A DNA stretch of 64,000 nt from Pasteurellaceae bacterium Orientalotternb1 (GCA_011455275.1 CP015028.1:248001-312000); one strand, 5' to 3'. Counted from the first letter of the stretch, positions 11,251-20,398 are shown. Numbers and translations are program-made. The notes: generated by a model from the letters alone, not told the origin.

Positions 11251-13098
11251 CTAGTAGGTCTCACTATCCCTCAACAAATGCACATTCCCTTTGCGGCGGA
11301 GAAGCCCAGAGCGATCGAAATATTCGATCAGTTGCACCGTCAATTTGCGACCGTAGCCGATTTCATCTCGCAGTTGATTGACGGAAATCTCGCCGTGTTC
11401 TGCAATGAACTGTTTGATCAGTTGGGCAAATTCGCTGATCTGTTCGTGTAGCAAAAAGCGGTCTTTCACAATCGGCACGAGATAGCCGAGTTTGCCTGCT
11501 TTGTAAAGTAAGTTTCGCATTTGGGTTTCATCAATCGAAAGTTGATTGGCGATGTCCCGTACCCATAGGGCTTGGTTGGTGGCGGCGAAAAGCGGTCGGA
11601 TTTCCGCCCAAATTGGCAATTCTTCGGCAGAAAATGCAATGCGATGTTCAGGCGTATGCACCCAGCCACGAGTTTGGGCAAGTTGTTGCGTGCCAAGTAG
11701 TTCATCAATCAATGCCAACACCACTAATTCAGGCTGCTCAAGGGCGGCGATGCGGTGCAAGCGGTTTTTGGTCACGCCGAGTTGGTCGCTATGCTGTTCG
11801 TGATAGTGGCGAATTTTCTCAATAATTCGTTGCTGAATTTGCTGCTTATAGGTGAGATTAAACAGATGACTGGCACTTAGGAAGTAGTCGCTCTGTTCAG
11901 CAAGGGCTTCCAAATCGTGGATGAAAATCTGTTCATTCCACAAAAGCTGTAATAAATTGACCGCTTGTTGCTGTAGCTGAACATCAATCCGATCGCGATA
12001 ATCTTCCCCTTTCGCCAACTCCGCCAAATAGGTCAAACGGGCTTCGCTGCGTTTGTGGCGTTTCGGCGCGTTTATTTCCAAAACCACTGCTCCTGCAACG
12101 GTTTGGCTGTCATCGCCATTGCGAATAATCAGCTTATCACCCACCACGCAAGGCAGTGGATGATCGAAGATGATTTCTGCAAAGTTTTCTGAAAATGTGA
12201 CCGCTTGTTTGGTGTCCAGCAAATTCAATTTGCCAGTGATGTGGCTGGCGTAGTGATACAGATGTACCACGTTGCTCTCTTTCAGCTCACTGGCGGCGGT
12301 GAGTTTAACGGCAATGCGGTCGGTGGTTTGCGGCTCAAGTTGAGTGATCCAATCGCCCCGCTGAATCTCGTCTTTTTCCGTATTAGCGATATTCAACGCC
12401 AACCGCTGCCCCGCTAAGCCCACGGCTGAAGGCTGATTTTGAGCGTGAATATTTTTGACCCGCACTTTTTTGCCGTTCGAGAGAAAAAATTCATCGCCAA
12501 TCTGCACTTTGCCAGCCACTGCCGTGCCTGTCACCACCAAGCCCGAACCTTTCACATTAAACACACGGTCGATAGCATAACGAAATGGTTTGTGTAGCGG
12601 CTGCAGCTCTTGTGAAAGTTCAATCAAATGGGCTTTCAGCTCGTCAATGCCCGTTTGGGTTTCCGTGGAAGTTACAAAAAACGGCGAGTTTGCCAAAAAC
12701 GGATAACGTTGGCGAAGTTGGTTGGAGAGCTGAAAAATCTGCTGGGCATCTGCCCGATCGGATTTGCTCAGCACTACGATAATTTGCTTAAAATTCAATA
12801 AATTAAGAATGGTGAGATGTTCTTCCGTTTGCGGTTTGATCCCTTCGTCCGCCGCCACCACCAGCAAGGCGTGCTGAATGCCCCCCAGCCCCGCCAACAT
12901 ATTCGACAAAAACCGCTGATGCCCTGGCACATCAATAAAGCCAATCACCCGATCTTCCACGGGCAAATAGGCATAGCCCAAATCAATCGTCAGTCCCCGC
13001 CGTTTTTCTTCGGGCAAATGGGCGGTGTGCGTGCCAGTCAAGGCATTTAATAATGCGGTTTTGCCGTGATCGACGTGGCCTGAAGTGACGATGATCAT
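11251..13098 (-). CDS. selB: Selenocysteine-specific elongation factor
   Basis: GTPase (615 aa) that carries Sec-tRNA to the ribosome at UGA codons followed by a SECIS hairpin. The N-terminal GTP-binding domain has TSGHVDHGKTALLNALTG (P-loop), DVPGHQRFL (G3) and SKSD (G4), followed by EF-Tu-like beta-barrel domains (RVFNVKGSGLVVTGT). The C-terminal winged-helix repeats end in EIGYGRKLTVQLIEYFDRSG, which binds SECIS mRNA. Its ribosome site AGGAGA lies directly after the upstream antitoxin gene, nine bases away, so it is probably expressed as the last gene of selA-toxin-antitoxin-selB. Confidence 0.95.
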   Translation of the reverse strand: MIIVTSGHVDHGKTALLNALTGTHTAHLPEEKRRGLTIDLGYAYLPVEDRVIGFIDVPGHQRFLSNMLAGLGGIQHALLVVAADEGIKPQTEEHLTILNLLNFKQIIVVLSKSDRADAQQIFQLSNQLRQRYPFLANSPFFVTSTETQTGIDELKAHLIELSQELQPLHKPFRYAIDRVFNVKGSGLVVTGTAVAGKVQIGDEFFLSNGKKVRVKNIHAQNQPSAVGLAGQRLALNIANTEKDEIQRGDWITQLEPQTTDRIAVKLTAASELKESNVVHLYHYASHITGKLNLLDTKQAVTFSENFAEIIFDHPLPCVVGDKLIIRNGDDSQTVAGAVVLEINAPKRHKRSEARLTYLAELAKGEDYRDRIDVQLQQQAVNLLQLLWNEQIFIHDLEALAEQSDYFLSASHLFNLTYKQQIQQRIIEKIRHYHEQHSDQLGVTKNRLHRIAALEQPELVVLALIDELLGTQQLAQTRGWVHTPEHRIAFSAEELPIWAEIRPLFAATNQALWVRDIANQLSIDETQMRNLLYKAGKLGYLVPIVKDRFLLHEQISEFAQLIKQFIAEHGEISVNQLRDEIGYGRKLTVQLIEYFDRSGLLRRKGNVHLLRDSETY

Positions 13099-13107
13099 TG
13101 TTCTCTC

Positions 13108-13428
13108 CTAAAGATTTGCCACGCTTTCGAACAGTTTTGGTTCTTTTTGTGCCATTCTCAGCAACATTAAACTGTGAACATTCGGGATAGAACGCCCTTG
13201 TTCCCAATTTTGCAACGTTTTCACGCTCATCTTTAATTTTTGGGCGAGTTCCGTTTGTGAGAGATTGAGATGATGGCGGATCGTTTTCACTTCTTCACCT
13301 GTTTTAGCTAATTTTTCTGGGCGAGATAAGGTTTCAGAACGCACTTCAACAGTCTCGCCTTTAAGATGCTGACGCATTGCGTTCAAACCTTCTAATAAAT
13401 CATCATAAAGTGTGGTTTCTTTGTGCAT
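13108..13428 (-). CDS. Xre-family antitoxin (HigA/NadS-like) of a type II TA pair
   Basis: Small DNA-binding protein (106 aa) with a C-terminal Cro/CI helix-turn-helix: IRHHLNLSQTELAQKLKMSVKTLQNWEQGR. The N-terminal half is a dimer/toxin-binding type segment. It lies eight bases downstream of a RelE-like toxin gene, the toxin-first order seen in HigBA systems. It should neutralise the toxin and repress its own promoter. The pair is wedged between selA and selB on the same strand, so autoregulation could influence selB. Confidence 0.85.
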   Translation of the reverse strand: MHKETTLYDDLLEGLNAMRQHLKGETVEVRSETLSRPEKLAKTGEEVKTIRHHLNLSQTELAQKLKMSVKTLQNWEQGRSIPNVHSLMLLRMAQKEPKLFESVANL

Positions 13429-13436
13429 TTTGCCCC

Positions 13437-13775
13437 CTAACTATTCTCTGCTTTGATCAATTCCACGATGCTTGACAGCACTTTGCGTTGTTCGTTGGTT
13501 AAATCAGCTTGTTTATTTTTTCCGTAAGCGGTGACGAAATAAATGCGATCCTTACTGACATAATAAAAGTAAATCGCTCTCGCACCGCCTTGTTTACCTT
13601 TATTACTTTTTCCTTGTGCAATTCGGATTTTTCTTAACCCACCAAGCCCTTGAATAACATCGCCTTTTTCAGGGTTTTCGAGAAGTTCTGTTTGAATAGC
13701 ACGATATTCATCATCGTTCAAATGTTCATCTCGAAATCGAATAAACGGCGGTAATTCAACAAAGGTTAAATTCAC
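13437..13775 (-). CDS. RelE/HigB-like toxin of a type II TA pair
   Basis: 112-residue protein of the RelE/ParE superfamily, probably a ribosome-dependent mRNA interferase. Visible family features: N-terminal FVELPPFIRFRDEHLNDDEY, the strand motif GGLRKIRIA and the core ARAIYFYYVSKDRIYFVTAYGK followed by basic residues. The companion Xre antitoxin gene follows directly. The toxin starts 58 bp after the selA stop codon. Which RelE subfamily it belongs to cannot be decided by eye. Confidence 0.85.
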   Translation of the reverse strand: MNLTFVELPPFIRFRDEHLNDDEYRAIQTELLENPEKGDVIQGLGGLRKIRIAQGKSNKGKQGGARAIYFYYVSKDRIYFVTAYGKNKQADLTNEQRKVLSSIVELIKAENS

Positions 13776-13833
13776 TGTTGCTCCTTATCATTTTAATGAT
13801 GATTATACGCTTTATGCGGAGTTGAACAACGGT

Positions 13834-15219
13834 TTATTTCATCTCCAACATCTCAACCAATGCCCCAAACTCCGCCACGGATCGCAAATCCAACCACATT
13901 TTTTGTTGATGAATGCGGGCGATGATGGGCTGCGGGTAGGTTTTGAGCTGTTTTTCTAATTCAAGCAAATCGCTCTGTTTGTTTGCAGAAATGGTTACCG
14001 CAATCGATGGAATTTGCTCCGTTGGCAAGGCACCGCTGCCGATTTGGGCAAGGCTTGGTTCGATTTGCAAAATATAGCGAGAATCTAACCGCTTGTTGAG
14101 TGCGGCTTTGAGCTGTTCTGCCTTGTGTCGCAAGCACTCAAGCGGTTGGGTGAGCAGTTGCAAGGTTGGGAGCGTTTCCGCCAATTTGTCAGGGAAAAGA
14201 TAGTGGCGAAGAGTGGCTTCAAGGGCAGATAAAATCACTTTGTCGCAGCGTAAAACCCGTTTGAGCGGGTGCTGTTGTAGGCGGTCGATAAAGGCTTTTT
14301 TGCCGACAATAATGCCTGCTTGTGGCCCGCCAAGCAGTTTGTCGCCTGAGAAGGAAACCAAATCCACGCCTGTGGCAATTTTTTGCTGCACCATTGGCTC
14401 TTCAGGCAAATTGAAAGCGGTTAAATCGGTGAGCGAGCCGCTGCCGAGATCGCTAATTACAGGCAAATTAAATTCTCTGCCGAGTTCCACCAATTCTGCT
14501 TCACTGACGTTGGCAGTAAAGCCTTGAATATGGAAATTGCTAGTGTGAATTTTCATTAAAAAGGCGGTATTTTCGTTGATGGCGTGGCGATAATCACGTA
14601 AATGGGTGCGATTGGTCGTGCCGACTTCCACCAATTTGCAACCCGCTTGCTGCATAATATCGGGAATGCGAAACGCCCCGCCGATTTCCACCAATTCGCC
14701 CCGAGAGACGACCACTTCTTTGCCTTGAGCAAAGGTCGCCAACATCAATAGCACCGCAGCGGCATTGTTATTTACTATGCAAGCGGCTTCAGATCCCGTA
14801 AGTTGTTGTAATAATTGAGAAATATAGAGATCACGATGGCTGCGTTTGCCTGCGTCAATATCAAACTCCAACGCCACATTGTGCTTCATCGCATCAGTTG
14901 CCGCAGTGATCGCCCCTTGCGACCACAGCCCCCGTCCTAAATTGGTGTGCAAAACTGTGCCAGTTAGGTTGAACACCTTCTTAATTGCCAGCTGTTTTTG
15001 AGCGAGTAAGCGGTCAGAGATCAGATCAAAAATGCCATTTTCAGTTTGCATAAAATCGGGCAGGCTGTGATCTTGCTGAACGTGTTGGCGGATTTGCTCA
15101 ATCAGAAAGCGAGTTTGTACTACAACGGCGTAATGCCCAAACTCCGAAACTAACGCAGAGCCTTGTGGGGTTTTGAGTAATGTATCAACAGAGGGAATGG
15201 CACGAAATAGGTTTTGCAT
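13834..15219 (-). CDS. selA: L-seryl-tRNA(Sec) selenium transferase
   Basis: Pyridoxal-phosphate enzyme (461 aa) converting Ser-tRNA(Sec) to Sec-tRNA(Sec) with selenophosphate. Motifs: [31 protein letters not shown], and the PLP lysine in [20 protein letters not shown]. The open frame begins at 15297, but that stretch overlaps tRNA-Sec on the other strand, so the ATG at 15219 ([12 protein letters not shown]) is the likely start; the upstream AAAGAGA is a modest ribosome site. It heads a leftward unit with a TA pair and selB. Confidence 0.95.
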   Translation of the reverse strand: MQNLFRAIPSVDTLLKTPQGSALVSEFGHYAVVVQTRFLIEQIRQHVQQDHSLPDFMQTENGIFDLISDRLLAQKQLAIKKVFNLTGTVLHTNLGRGLWSQGAITAATDAMKHNVALEFDIDAGKRSHRDLYISQLLQQLTGSEAACIVNNNAAAVLLMLATFAQGKEVVVSRGELVEIGGAFRIPDIMQQAGCKLVEVGTTNRTHLRDYRHAINENTAFLMKIHTSNFHIQGFTANVSEAELVELGREFNLPVISDLGSGSLTDLTAFNLPEEPMVQQKIATGVDLVSFSGDKLLGGPQAGIIVGKKAFIDRLQQHPLKRVLRCDKVILSALEATLRHYLFPDKLAETLPTLQLLTQPLECLRHKAEQLKAALNKRLDSRYILQIEPSLAQIGSGALPTEQIPSIAVTISANKQSDLLELEKQLKTYPQPIIARIHQQKMWLDLRSVAEFGALVEMLEMK

Positions 15220-15284
15220 AGGGCGATCTCTTTGGGAAATTTTGCACAATTCTAATAAATTCAGTAGAATACCGCCACTTTTTC

Positions 15285-15379
15285 GGAGGTGTGTCATATC
15301 CGGTGATGTGGCAGGACTTCAAATCCTGTTGAGGACGCCAGCGTTCTCGGGTGGGTTCGACTCCCATACGCCTCCGCCA
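15285..15379 (+). tRNA. selC: tRNA-Sec (anticodon TCA)
   Basis: A 95-nt selenocysteine tRNA with encoded CCA. The anticodon TCA (15319-15321) sits in the loop between GCAGGAC and the matching ATCCTG strand. The acceptor stem has the extra-long 8 bp typical of tRNA-Sec (GGAGGTGT with ACGCCTCC, one G-T wobble), and the long variable arm GAGGACGCCAGCGTTCTC is present. The T-arm has GGTTCGACTCC. It diverges from selA, whose start codon is 65 bp away, so the three sel genes of translation lie together. gntR begins 23 bp after CCA. Confidence 0.96.
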
Positions 15380-15402
15380 ATATTTTCCATTTTATCCATT
15401 CC

Positions 15403-16404
15403 ATGACCATCAAAACCAAACGCCCAACCTTGCAAGATGTCGCTGATTCGCTTGGTGTCACCAAAATGACGGTGAGCCGTTATTTGCGTCAGCCTGAATC
15501 TGTGGCAGCGGACACTCGCCAAAAAATTGCAGAAGCGGTGGAGCGGCTTGGTTATATTCCCAACAAAGCCCCGAATATGTTGTTTAATGCACGCAGTCGT
15601 GCCATTGGGGTGTTGGTGCCATCTTTAACGAACCAGGTGTTTGCCGATGTGATTAAAGGCATTGAGCAAGTGACCGATGCCGCAGGCTACCAAACGATGT
15701 TGGCTCACTATGGTTACAGCCAAGAAAAAGAAGAGCAACGGATTGAGTCTTTGCTCTCTTATCACGTGGACGGTTTGATTTTATCGGAAACAAGGCATTC
15801 AAAACGTACCCTAAAAATGTTGAAAACAGCCAACATTCCCGTGATTGAAATTATGGAAACAAGCGAGATTGGTGCTCAACAAGCGGTGGGGTTTGACAAT
15901 ATTTCTGCAGCTCAAGCGATGACGGAAACGATGATTGCTCGTGGCTGCCGCCATATTGTCTATTTTTCTGCTCGAATGGATAAACGTACACAATTGAAAA
16001 TGCAAGGTTATGAACAGGCGATGCGTAAGCATCATCTCGTACCACAGAGTTTATGTACCGATCAACCGTCTTCCTTTTCGCTTGGGGCAGAGCAACTTCG
16101 CCAAGCACTGCGGGAGTTCCCTAACATCGACGGCATTTTTTGTACTAATGATGATTTGGCGATCGGGGCATTGTTTGAATGCCAAAGATTGGGCATTCAA
16201 GTACCTGAACACATTGCCATTGCAGGCTTCCATGGGCATGATGTGGGGCAGTCGCTCACGCCACAGCTTGCCACAGTGATTACCCCCCGTTTAGCGATTG
16301 GGCAAACGGCGGCTCAAGAGCTGCTGGCTCGAATTGACGGCACAACGCAATTTAGCCCGATTATCAATTTAGGCTACCAAATTCACTTAGGTGAAAGTAT
16401 TTAA
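15403..16404 (+). CDS. gntR: Gluconate utilisation repressor, LacI family
   Basis: Transcriptional repressor (333 aa) of gluconate uptake and kinase genes. The N-terminal LacI-type helix-turn-helix is LQDVADSLGVTKMTVSRYLR, with the hinge GYIPNKAPNMLFNARS, then a periplasmic-binding-protein-like sensor domain (GVLVPSLTNQVFADVIKGIE, GYQTMLAHYGYSQEKEEQRI). It resembles E. coli GntR almost throughout. No ribosome-binding site is visible and the gene starts only 23 bp behind tRNA-Sec, so it may be read from the tRNA transcript. It ends overlapping the convergent gntK by three bases. Confidence 0.93.
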   Translation: MTIKTKRPTLQDVADSLGVTKMTVSRYLRQPESVAADTRQKIAEAVERLGYIPNKAPNMLFNARSRAIGVLVPSLTNQVFADVIKGIEQVTDAAGYQTMLAHYGYSQEKEEQRIESLLSYHVDGLILSETRHSKRTLKMLKTANIPVIEIMETSEIGAQQAVGFDNISAAQAMTETMIARGCRHIVYFSARMDKRTQLKMQGYEQAMRKHHLVPQSLCTDQPSSFSLGAEQLRQALREFPNIDGIFCTNDDLAIGALFECQRLGIQVPEHIAIAGFHGHDVGQSLTPQLATVITPRLAIGQTAAQELLARIDGTTQFSPIINLGYQIHLGESI

Positions 16405-16916
16405 AGCAGCGGTTGTAACGCTTGTACGCAGCGTTCGACCACTTCTTCAAAGCTCGCATCAATATCAATAAAAATCACATCAGGCTCATCAGCTTGCGGC
16501 ACTTCTAAGGTATCAAACTGGCTTTTGAGCATTTCAGCTTTCATATAATGCCCTTGGCGTTTTTTCATTCGCTCCAACACCAACGCAAATTCCCCGTGTA
16601 AAAACAAGAAATGCAAGCGGTCATTTCCTTGACGAATTTTGTCACGATAGGCTTTTTTTAATGCCGAGCAAACAATAATGCCTTGTTCGTTTTTCTGTAT
16701 CAGACTGAACGCCGCATCGTTGATCCGTGCTAACCAAGGCTCCCTGTCTTGATCGTTTAACGGAATGCCCTGCCCCATTTTGAGAATATTGGCTCTTGGG
16801 TGCAGATCATCGCCATCAATCAATTTGAGATGAAGCCGTTTAGCCACTGCAGTGCCAACAGATGTTTTACCTGTGCTTGATACCCCCATCAAAATAAATG
16901 CTTTCCCGTTAGACAT
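16401..16916 (-). CDS. gntK: Gluconokinase
   Basis: Phosphorylates gluconate to 6-phosphogluconate with ATP (171 aa). P-loop GVSSTGKTSVGTAVA lies near residue 10, then LIDGDDLHPRANILKMGQGIPLNDQDREPWL and CSALKKAYRDKIRQ, the signature of GntK. The ATG at 16916 (MSNGKAFILMG) follows GGGAG; the frame stays open to 16949 but would run through the operator. A GntR operator lies 17 bp upstream of the start. Confidence 0.94.
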   Translation of the reverse strand: MSNGKAFILMGVSSTGKTSVGTAVAKRLHLKLIDGDDLHPRANILKMGQGIPLNDQDREPWLARINDAAFSLIQKNEQGIIVCSALKKAYRDKIRQGNDRLHFLFLHGEFALVLERMKKRQGHYMKAEMLKSQFDTLEVPQADEPDVIFIDIDASFEEVVERCVQALQPLL

Positions 16917-16933
16917 AAAGCTCCCATAGTGCA

Positions 16934-16949
16934 ATGTTATAAGTAACAT
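16934..16949. promoter_or_regulatory. GntR operator 1
   Basis: ATGTTATAAGTAACAT matches the palindrome ATGTTA-N4-TAACAT recognised by E. coli GntR. It lies just upstream of gntK, where repressor would block its transcription. The GntR gene is next door. Confidence 0.82.
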
Positions 16950-17063
16950 TATTTTATTCGGTTATGTGGTTAAATTGCGAGGAAGTTTTTAGCAAAATTT
17001 GAACTTGTTCACATTTTTGAAATAAATTTGACGAAAATATTTACCTGTTTTCAGGTTGTGTGT

Positions 17064-17079
17064 ATGTTACTTGTAACAA
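17064..17079. promoter_or_regulatory. GntR operator 2
   Basis: ATGTTACTTGTAACAA keeps the ATGTTA-N4-TAACA core with one mismatch at the end. It lies 21 bp before the gluconate permease start, 130 bp from operator 1, so the two divergent genes can be repressed together, perhaps by looping. Confidence 0.8.
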
Positions 17080-17100
17080 ATCAACCTCAGGAGGTTTCCT

Positions 17101-18450
17101 ATGTCTATTTTGATTATGATGGTAGCGATTGTGCTATTACTGGTTTTAATAATGAAGTTCCGAGTTCACGCCTTTGTGGCGTTAGTGAGCGTCAGTTTGT
17201 TGACTGCGTTAGCGTCTGGCATTGCGATTGATAAAGTGTTGCCAACGATGTTGAGTGGATTTGGTGGAACGCTCGCTTCTGTTGCTTTATTGGTCGGACT
17301 TGGGGCAATGATCGGGCGTTTGCTGGAAATCACTGGTGGAGCCAAAGTGTTAGCCGATACCTTGATCAATAAATTTGGGGCAGAAAAAGCCCCTTTTGCG
17401 TTAGGGGTGGCTTCGCTGCTATTTGGTTTCCCAATTTTCTTTGATGCAGGCTTGGTTGTGATGTTGCCGATTATTTTCAGTGTAGCGAAACAGTTTGGTG
17501 GCTCGGTATTGCGTTATGCCTTGCCATCAGCAGGGGCATTTGCGGTAATGCACGCCTTTTTACCGCCGCATCCAGGCCCTGTCGCATCGGGGGATTTGCT
17601 CGGTGTGAATATGGGATTATTGGTGATTGTTGGGCTCGCCTGTGCCATTCCAACGTGGTATATCGGTACTTATTTATTCAGTAAATGGGTCAGTGAACGC
17701 ATTCACGTGGATTTGCCAAAAGCCTTTTTAAATGCGATGTCTGTGAATGAAGTGGCGGTACAAACTCCACCAAGTTTCAGACGGGTTTTAACCGTATTGT
17801 TACTACCGATTTTCCTAATTTTATTTGACACAGGTTTGAACACACTTAGCGTTGCCAAAGTGATCGATGGGTCAGAACTTTGGGTACAAAGTCTGCGTTT
17901 AATCGGCAAAACGCCCGTAGCATTGTTAATTACCCTGATTGTGGCGATTGCCTTGCTGCGTGGGAACCGCAGTTTCGAGCAAATTGAAAATATCTGCAAC
18001 AACGCCCTTGGACCGATCTGTTCGATTATTTTAGTCACAGGAGCAGGCGGGATGTTTGGCGGCGTATTGCGTGCCAGCGGCATTGGTGATGTGTTGTCAG
18101 GTTTACTGGCTGATACGGGGATGCCGATTATCGTTGCCGCCTTTATTATTGCGACCATTTTCCGTGTGGCACAAGGTTCAGCAACGGTAGCATTGACCAC
18201 AACCGCAGCTCTGATCGCTCCATTAGTGGCAAACGCCCCAGAATTGAGCCAATTTGATCTCTGCTTTATCGTGATTGCCATCGCCTCTGGTGCCACCGTG
18301 CTTTCCCACGTGAACGATTCGGGTTTCTGGCTGGTGAGCCGTTTCTTAGAAATGGACGAAAAAACTACGCTCAAAACTTGGACGTTGCTTGAAACTTCTA
18401 TCGGCTTAGTCGGTTTTGCGATTGCGTTAATCGGCAGTCTCTTGCTCTAG
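17101..18450 (+). CDS. gntT: Gluconate:H+ symporter, GntP family
   Basis: Inner-membrane permease (449 aa) importing gluconate. The protein is nearly all hydrophobic helices. Family landmarks: GAMIGRLLEITGGAKVLADT, FGFPIFFDAGLVVMLPI, HAFLPPHPGPVA and a C-terminal LSHVNDSGFWLVSRFL. A strong AGGAGG precedes the ATG. It is divergent from gntK and shares its operator region. GntT, GntU and GntP cannot be told apart by eye; the symbol is given for the family role. Confidence 0.9.
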   Translation: MSILIMMVAIVLLLVLIMKFRVHAFVALVSVSLLTALASGIAIDKVLPTMLSGFGGTLASVALLVGLGAMIGRLLEITGGAKVLADTLINKFGAEKAPFALGVASLLFGFPIFFDAGLVVMLPIIFSVAKQFGGSVLRYALPSAGAFAVMHAFLPPHPGPVASGDLLGVNMGLLVIVGLACAIPTWYIGTYLFSKWVSERIHVDLPKAFLNAMSVNEVAVQTPPSFRRVLTVLLLPIFLILFDTGLNTLSVAKVIDGSELWVQSLRLIGKTPVALLITLIVAIALLRGNRSFEQIENICNNALGPICSIILVTGAGGMFGGVLRASGIGDVLSGLLADTGMPIIVAAFIIATIFRVAQGSATVALTTTAALIAPLVANAPELSQFDLCFIVIAIASGATVLSHVNDSGFWLVSRFLEMDEKTTLKTWTLLETSIGLVGFAIALIGSLLL

Positions 18451-18455
18451 CCGCA

Positions 18456-18532
18456 TAACAAGCGGTCAGATCCGCCGAAAATTTTGCAAATTTCGTCTTT
18501 GCAAAAAAACAGTGGGATCTGACCGCTTGTTA
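18456..18532. terminator. Inverted uptake-signal pair, terminator
   Basis: TAACAAGCGGTCAGATCC (18456-18473) pairs perfectly over 18 bp with 18515-18532. Both arms are Apl-type uptake signals, and the extension TTTTGCAAA is also partly mirrored in the loop. It ends the gluconate permease transcript. Confidence 0.82.
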
Positions 18533-18569
18533 GCAAAAATGCGATCTACTTCATACTTTTCACAAAAAC

Positions 18570-18600
18570 TTAACAGCCCCTACCAAAATCTTGCTACACT
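18570..18600 (+). promoter_or_regulatory. Possible sigma70 promoter for rocD
   Basis: TTAACA (18570-18575) and an extended -10, TGCTACACT (18592-18600), with 19 bp between the hexamers, somewhat long. It lies 36 bp before the rocD start, behind the terminator of the previous gene. Confidence 0.4.
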
Positions 18601-18635
18601 TTTCCCGTTAAGACTTTTCTGGAGAGGAGTAGAAA

Positions 18636-19829
18636 ATGCCACAATCAACTCAACAAATCATCGAACAAACAGAACAATTTGGGGCGAAAAACTATTTGCC
18701 ATTGCCGATTGTGATCAGTAAAGCCCAAGGCATTTGGGTGGAAGATCCAGAAGGAAAACGCTATTTGGATATGCTCAGTGCTTATTCAGCGGTAAACCAA
18801 GGGCATTGCCACCCGAAAATTGTGCAGGCGCTGAAAGATCAAGCAGAGCGAGTGACGCTCACGTCACGGGCGTTTTATAACGATCAGCTTGGGCTTTGGT
18901 ACGAAAAAATCTGCAAACTCGGTAAAAAATCTATGGCGTTGCCGATGAACACGGGGGCGGAAGCGGTGGAAACGGCAATTAAAGCCGCACGCCGTTGGGC
19001 GTATGATGTGAAAGGCGTGGCAAAAGATCGGGCAGAAATCATCGCTTGTGTGGGCAATTTTCACGGTCGCACCATGGCAGCGGTTTCCCTTTCGTCTGAT
19101 GCCGATTATCAACGTGGCTTTGGGCCTTTGCTACCTGGGATAAAACTCGTGCCTTACGGCGATTTAGATGCCCTGAAAAATGCCATCACCCCAAACACCG
19201 CCGCCTTCTTAGTTGAGCCCATTCAAGGCGAAGCGGGCATTTTAATCCCACCGAAAGACTTCCTAAAATCTGCCTACGCCCTCTGCAAACAACACAATGT
19301 GTTATTCATCGCCGATGAAATCCAAGCAGGGCTTGGTCGCACGGGGAAATTGTTTGCCTGTGAATGGGAAGGCTTCGAACCCGATATGTACATTCTCGGC
19401 AAAGCTTTGGGCGGCGGCGTGTTCCCGATTTCTTGCGTGCTGGCAGACAATGCAATTTTAGGCGTATTCAACCCAGGTTCTCACGGCTCAACATTCGGTG
19501 GCAACCCACTGGCGTGTGCGGTGTCAATTGCGGCACTTGATGTATTAGTCGAAGAAAACTTGGCGGAGCGTTCCCGTGAATTGGGCGAATACTTCTTGGC
19601 GGAGCTGAAAAAAATCCAGCACCCGAAAATCAAAGAAGTGCGAGGTCGTGGCTTGTTCATTGGCTTGGAACTGACCGAAGCCGCTCGCCCATACTGTGAA
19701 GCCTTGAAAGAGAAAGGTTTGCTGTGCAAAGAAACCCACGACACGGTGATCCGCTTTGCCCCGCCACTGGTGATCGAAAAAGCCGATCTCGACTGGGCGT
19801 TGGAACGCATTCGGGAAGTATTGAGCTAA
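18636..19829 (+). CDS. rocD: Ornithine aminotransferase
   Basis: Class III PLP transaminase (397 aa) interconverting ornithine plus 2-oxoglutarate and glutamate semialdehyde plus glutamate. Motifs: [51 protein letters not shown], the PLP-binding [14 protein letters not shown] and the Schiff-base lysine in [16 protein letters not shown]. Compared with acetylornithine aminotransferase, the [12 protein letters not shown] segment and length favour RocD. GAGAGGAG precedes the ATG. It stands alone between two uptake-signal terminators. Confidence 0.9.
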   Translation: MPQSTQQIIEQTEQFGAKNYLPLPIVISKAQGIWVEDPEGKRYLDMLSAYSAVNQGHCHPKIVQALKDQAERVTLTSRAFYNDQLGLWYEKICKLGKKSMALPMNTGAEAVETAIKAARRWAYDVKGVAKDRAEIIACVGNFHGRTMAAVSLSSDADYQRGFGPLLPGIKLVPYGDLDALKNAITPNTAAFLVEPIQGEAGILIPPKDFLKSAYALCKQHNVLFIADEIQAGLGRTGKLFACEWEGFEPDMYILGKALGGGVFPISCVLADNAILGVFNPGSHGSTFGGNPLACAVSIAALDVLVEENLAERSRELGEYFLAELKKIQHPKIKEVRGRGLFIGLELTEAARPYCEALKEKGLLCKETHDTVIRFAPPLVIEKADLDWALERIREVLS

Positions 19830-19845
19830 GTGAAACCGAAGGGCA

Positions 19846-19903
19846 ACAAGTGGTCAGATCCTGCGAATTTTTTGCAAAATTTTTGTCGGATCTGACCGCT
19901 TGT
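19846..19903. terminator. Inverted uptake-signal pair after rocD
   Basis: ACAAGTGGTCAGATCC (19846-19861) and GGATCTGACCGCTTGT (19888-19903) pair over 16 positions with one mismatch (the left arm has T for C in the core). A T-run (ATTTTTG) follows to the right, so it should end rocD transcription and shield the origin-like block downstream. Confidence 0.78.
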
Positions 19904-19937
19904 ATTTTTGGTTAAAAAACAAACTGGCTTTTAGCAG

Positions 19938-20281
19938 TTCTCCACATAAGAGATAATTCATTGTTTTTATTAGATTATTTACCCACAGTAAGATCTTATT
20001 TTGAGTTATACAAGATCTTTTTCCGATCTATCACAATTTTATCCACAGATGATGGGGATAATCTTACTATGAATGTGAATAAGCCATCAAATTTTAACAA
20101 ATCACGATCAAGTTATTCATTTATGTGAGTTTAAACAGCGATTAAATGTGAATACATACAGGGAATGTTGAGCGGCAAAATCAGTAAAAAGATCCTAGGA
20201 TCGTGTTGCGATCATATTATTCCCATGTTAGCCTTAGAAAGTTATCAACAAATATTCAACTTTTCCACAGAGTTATCCACA
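19938..20281. other. oriC: Candidate chromosomal replication origin (oriC)
   Basis: A non-coding AT-rich block with an E. coli-type origin architecture. Three AT-rich 13-mers start with GATCT: GATCTTATTTTGA (19992-20004), GATCTTTTTCCGA (20014-20026) and GATCTATCACAAT (20025-20037). DnaA boxes: two perfect TTATCCACA (20039-20047, 20273-20281) and one-mismatch boxes at 19938, 19979, 20053 (minus), 20074 (minus), 20242 and 20261. GATC occurs at 19992, 20014, 20025, 20106, 20191, 20199 and 20210, seven in about 220 bp where less than one is expected; these suit Dam/SeqA control. A weak IHF-like ATCAAATTTTAA is at about 20087. No gene occupies 19830-20398. Flanking genes differ from E. coli (mioC/mnmG absent), so this is a prediction. 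Confidence 0.75.
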
Positions 20282-20398
20282 ATTGGTCAATTTTTTCAGG
20301 GAAATGACCGCTTGTTCCTCCCCTTTTTGGTTGTTCAATCGGCAGAATTATGAAACAATTCTGTCCTACTGTATTCAAGCAAAACAAGGCGGTCTAAG

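Noticed and set aside
17703-18374. Leftward 223-codon open frame inside the gluconate permease gene
   Set aside because: It is the antisense of a highly hydrophobic, well-recognised gene; no ribosome site and no family likeness.
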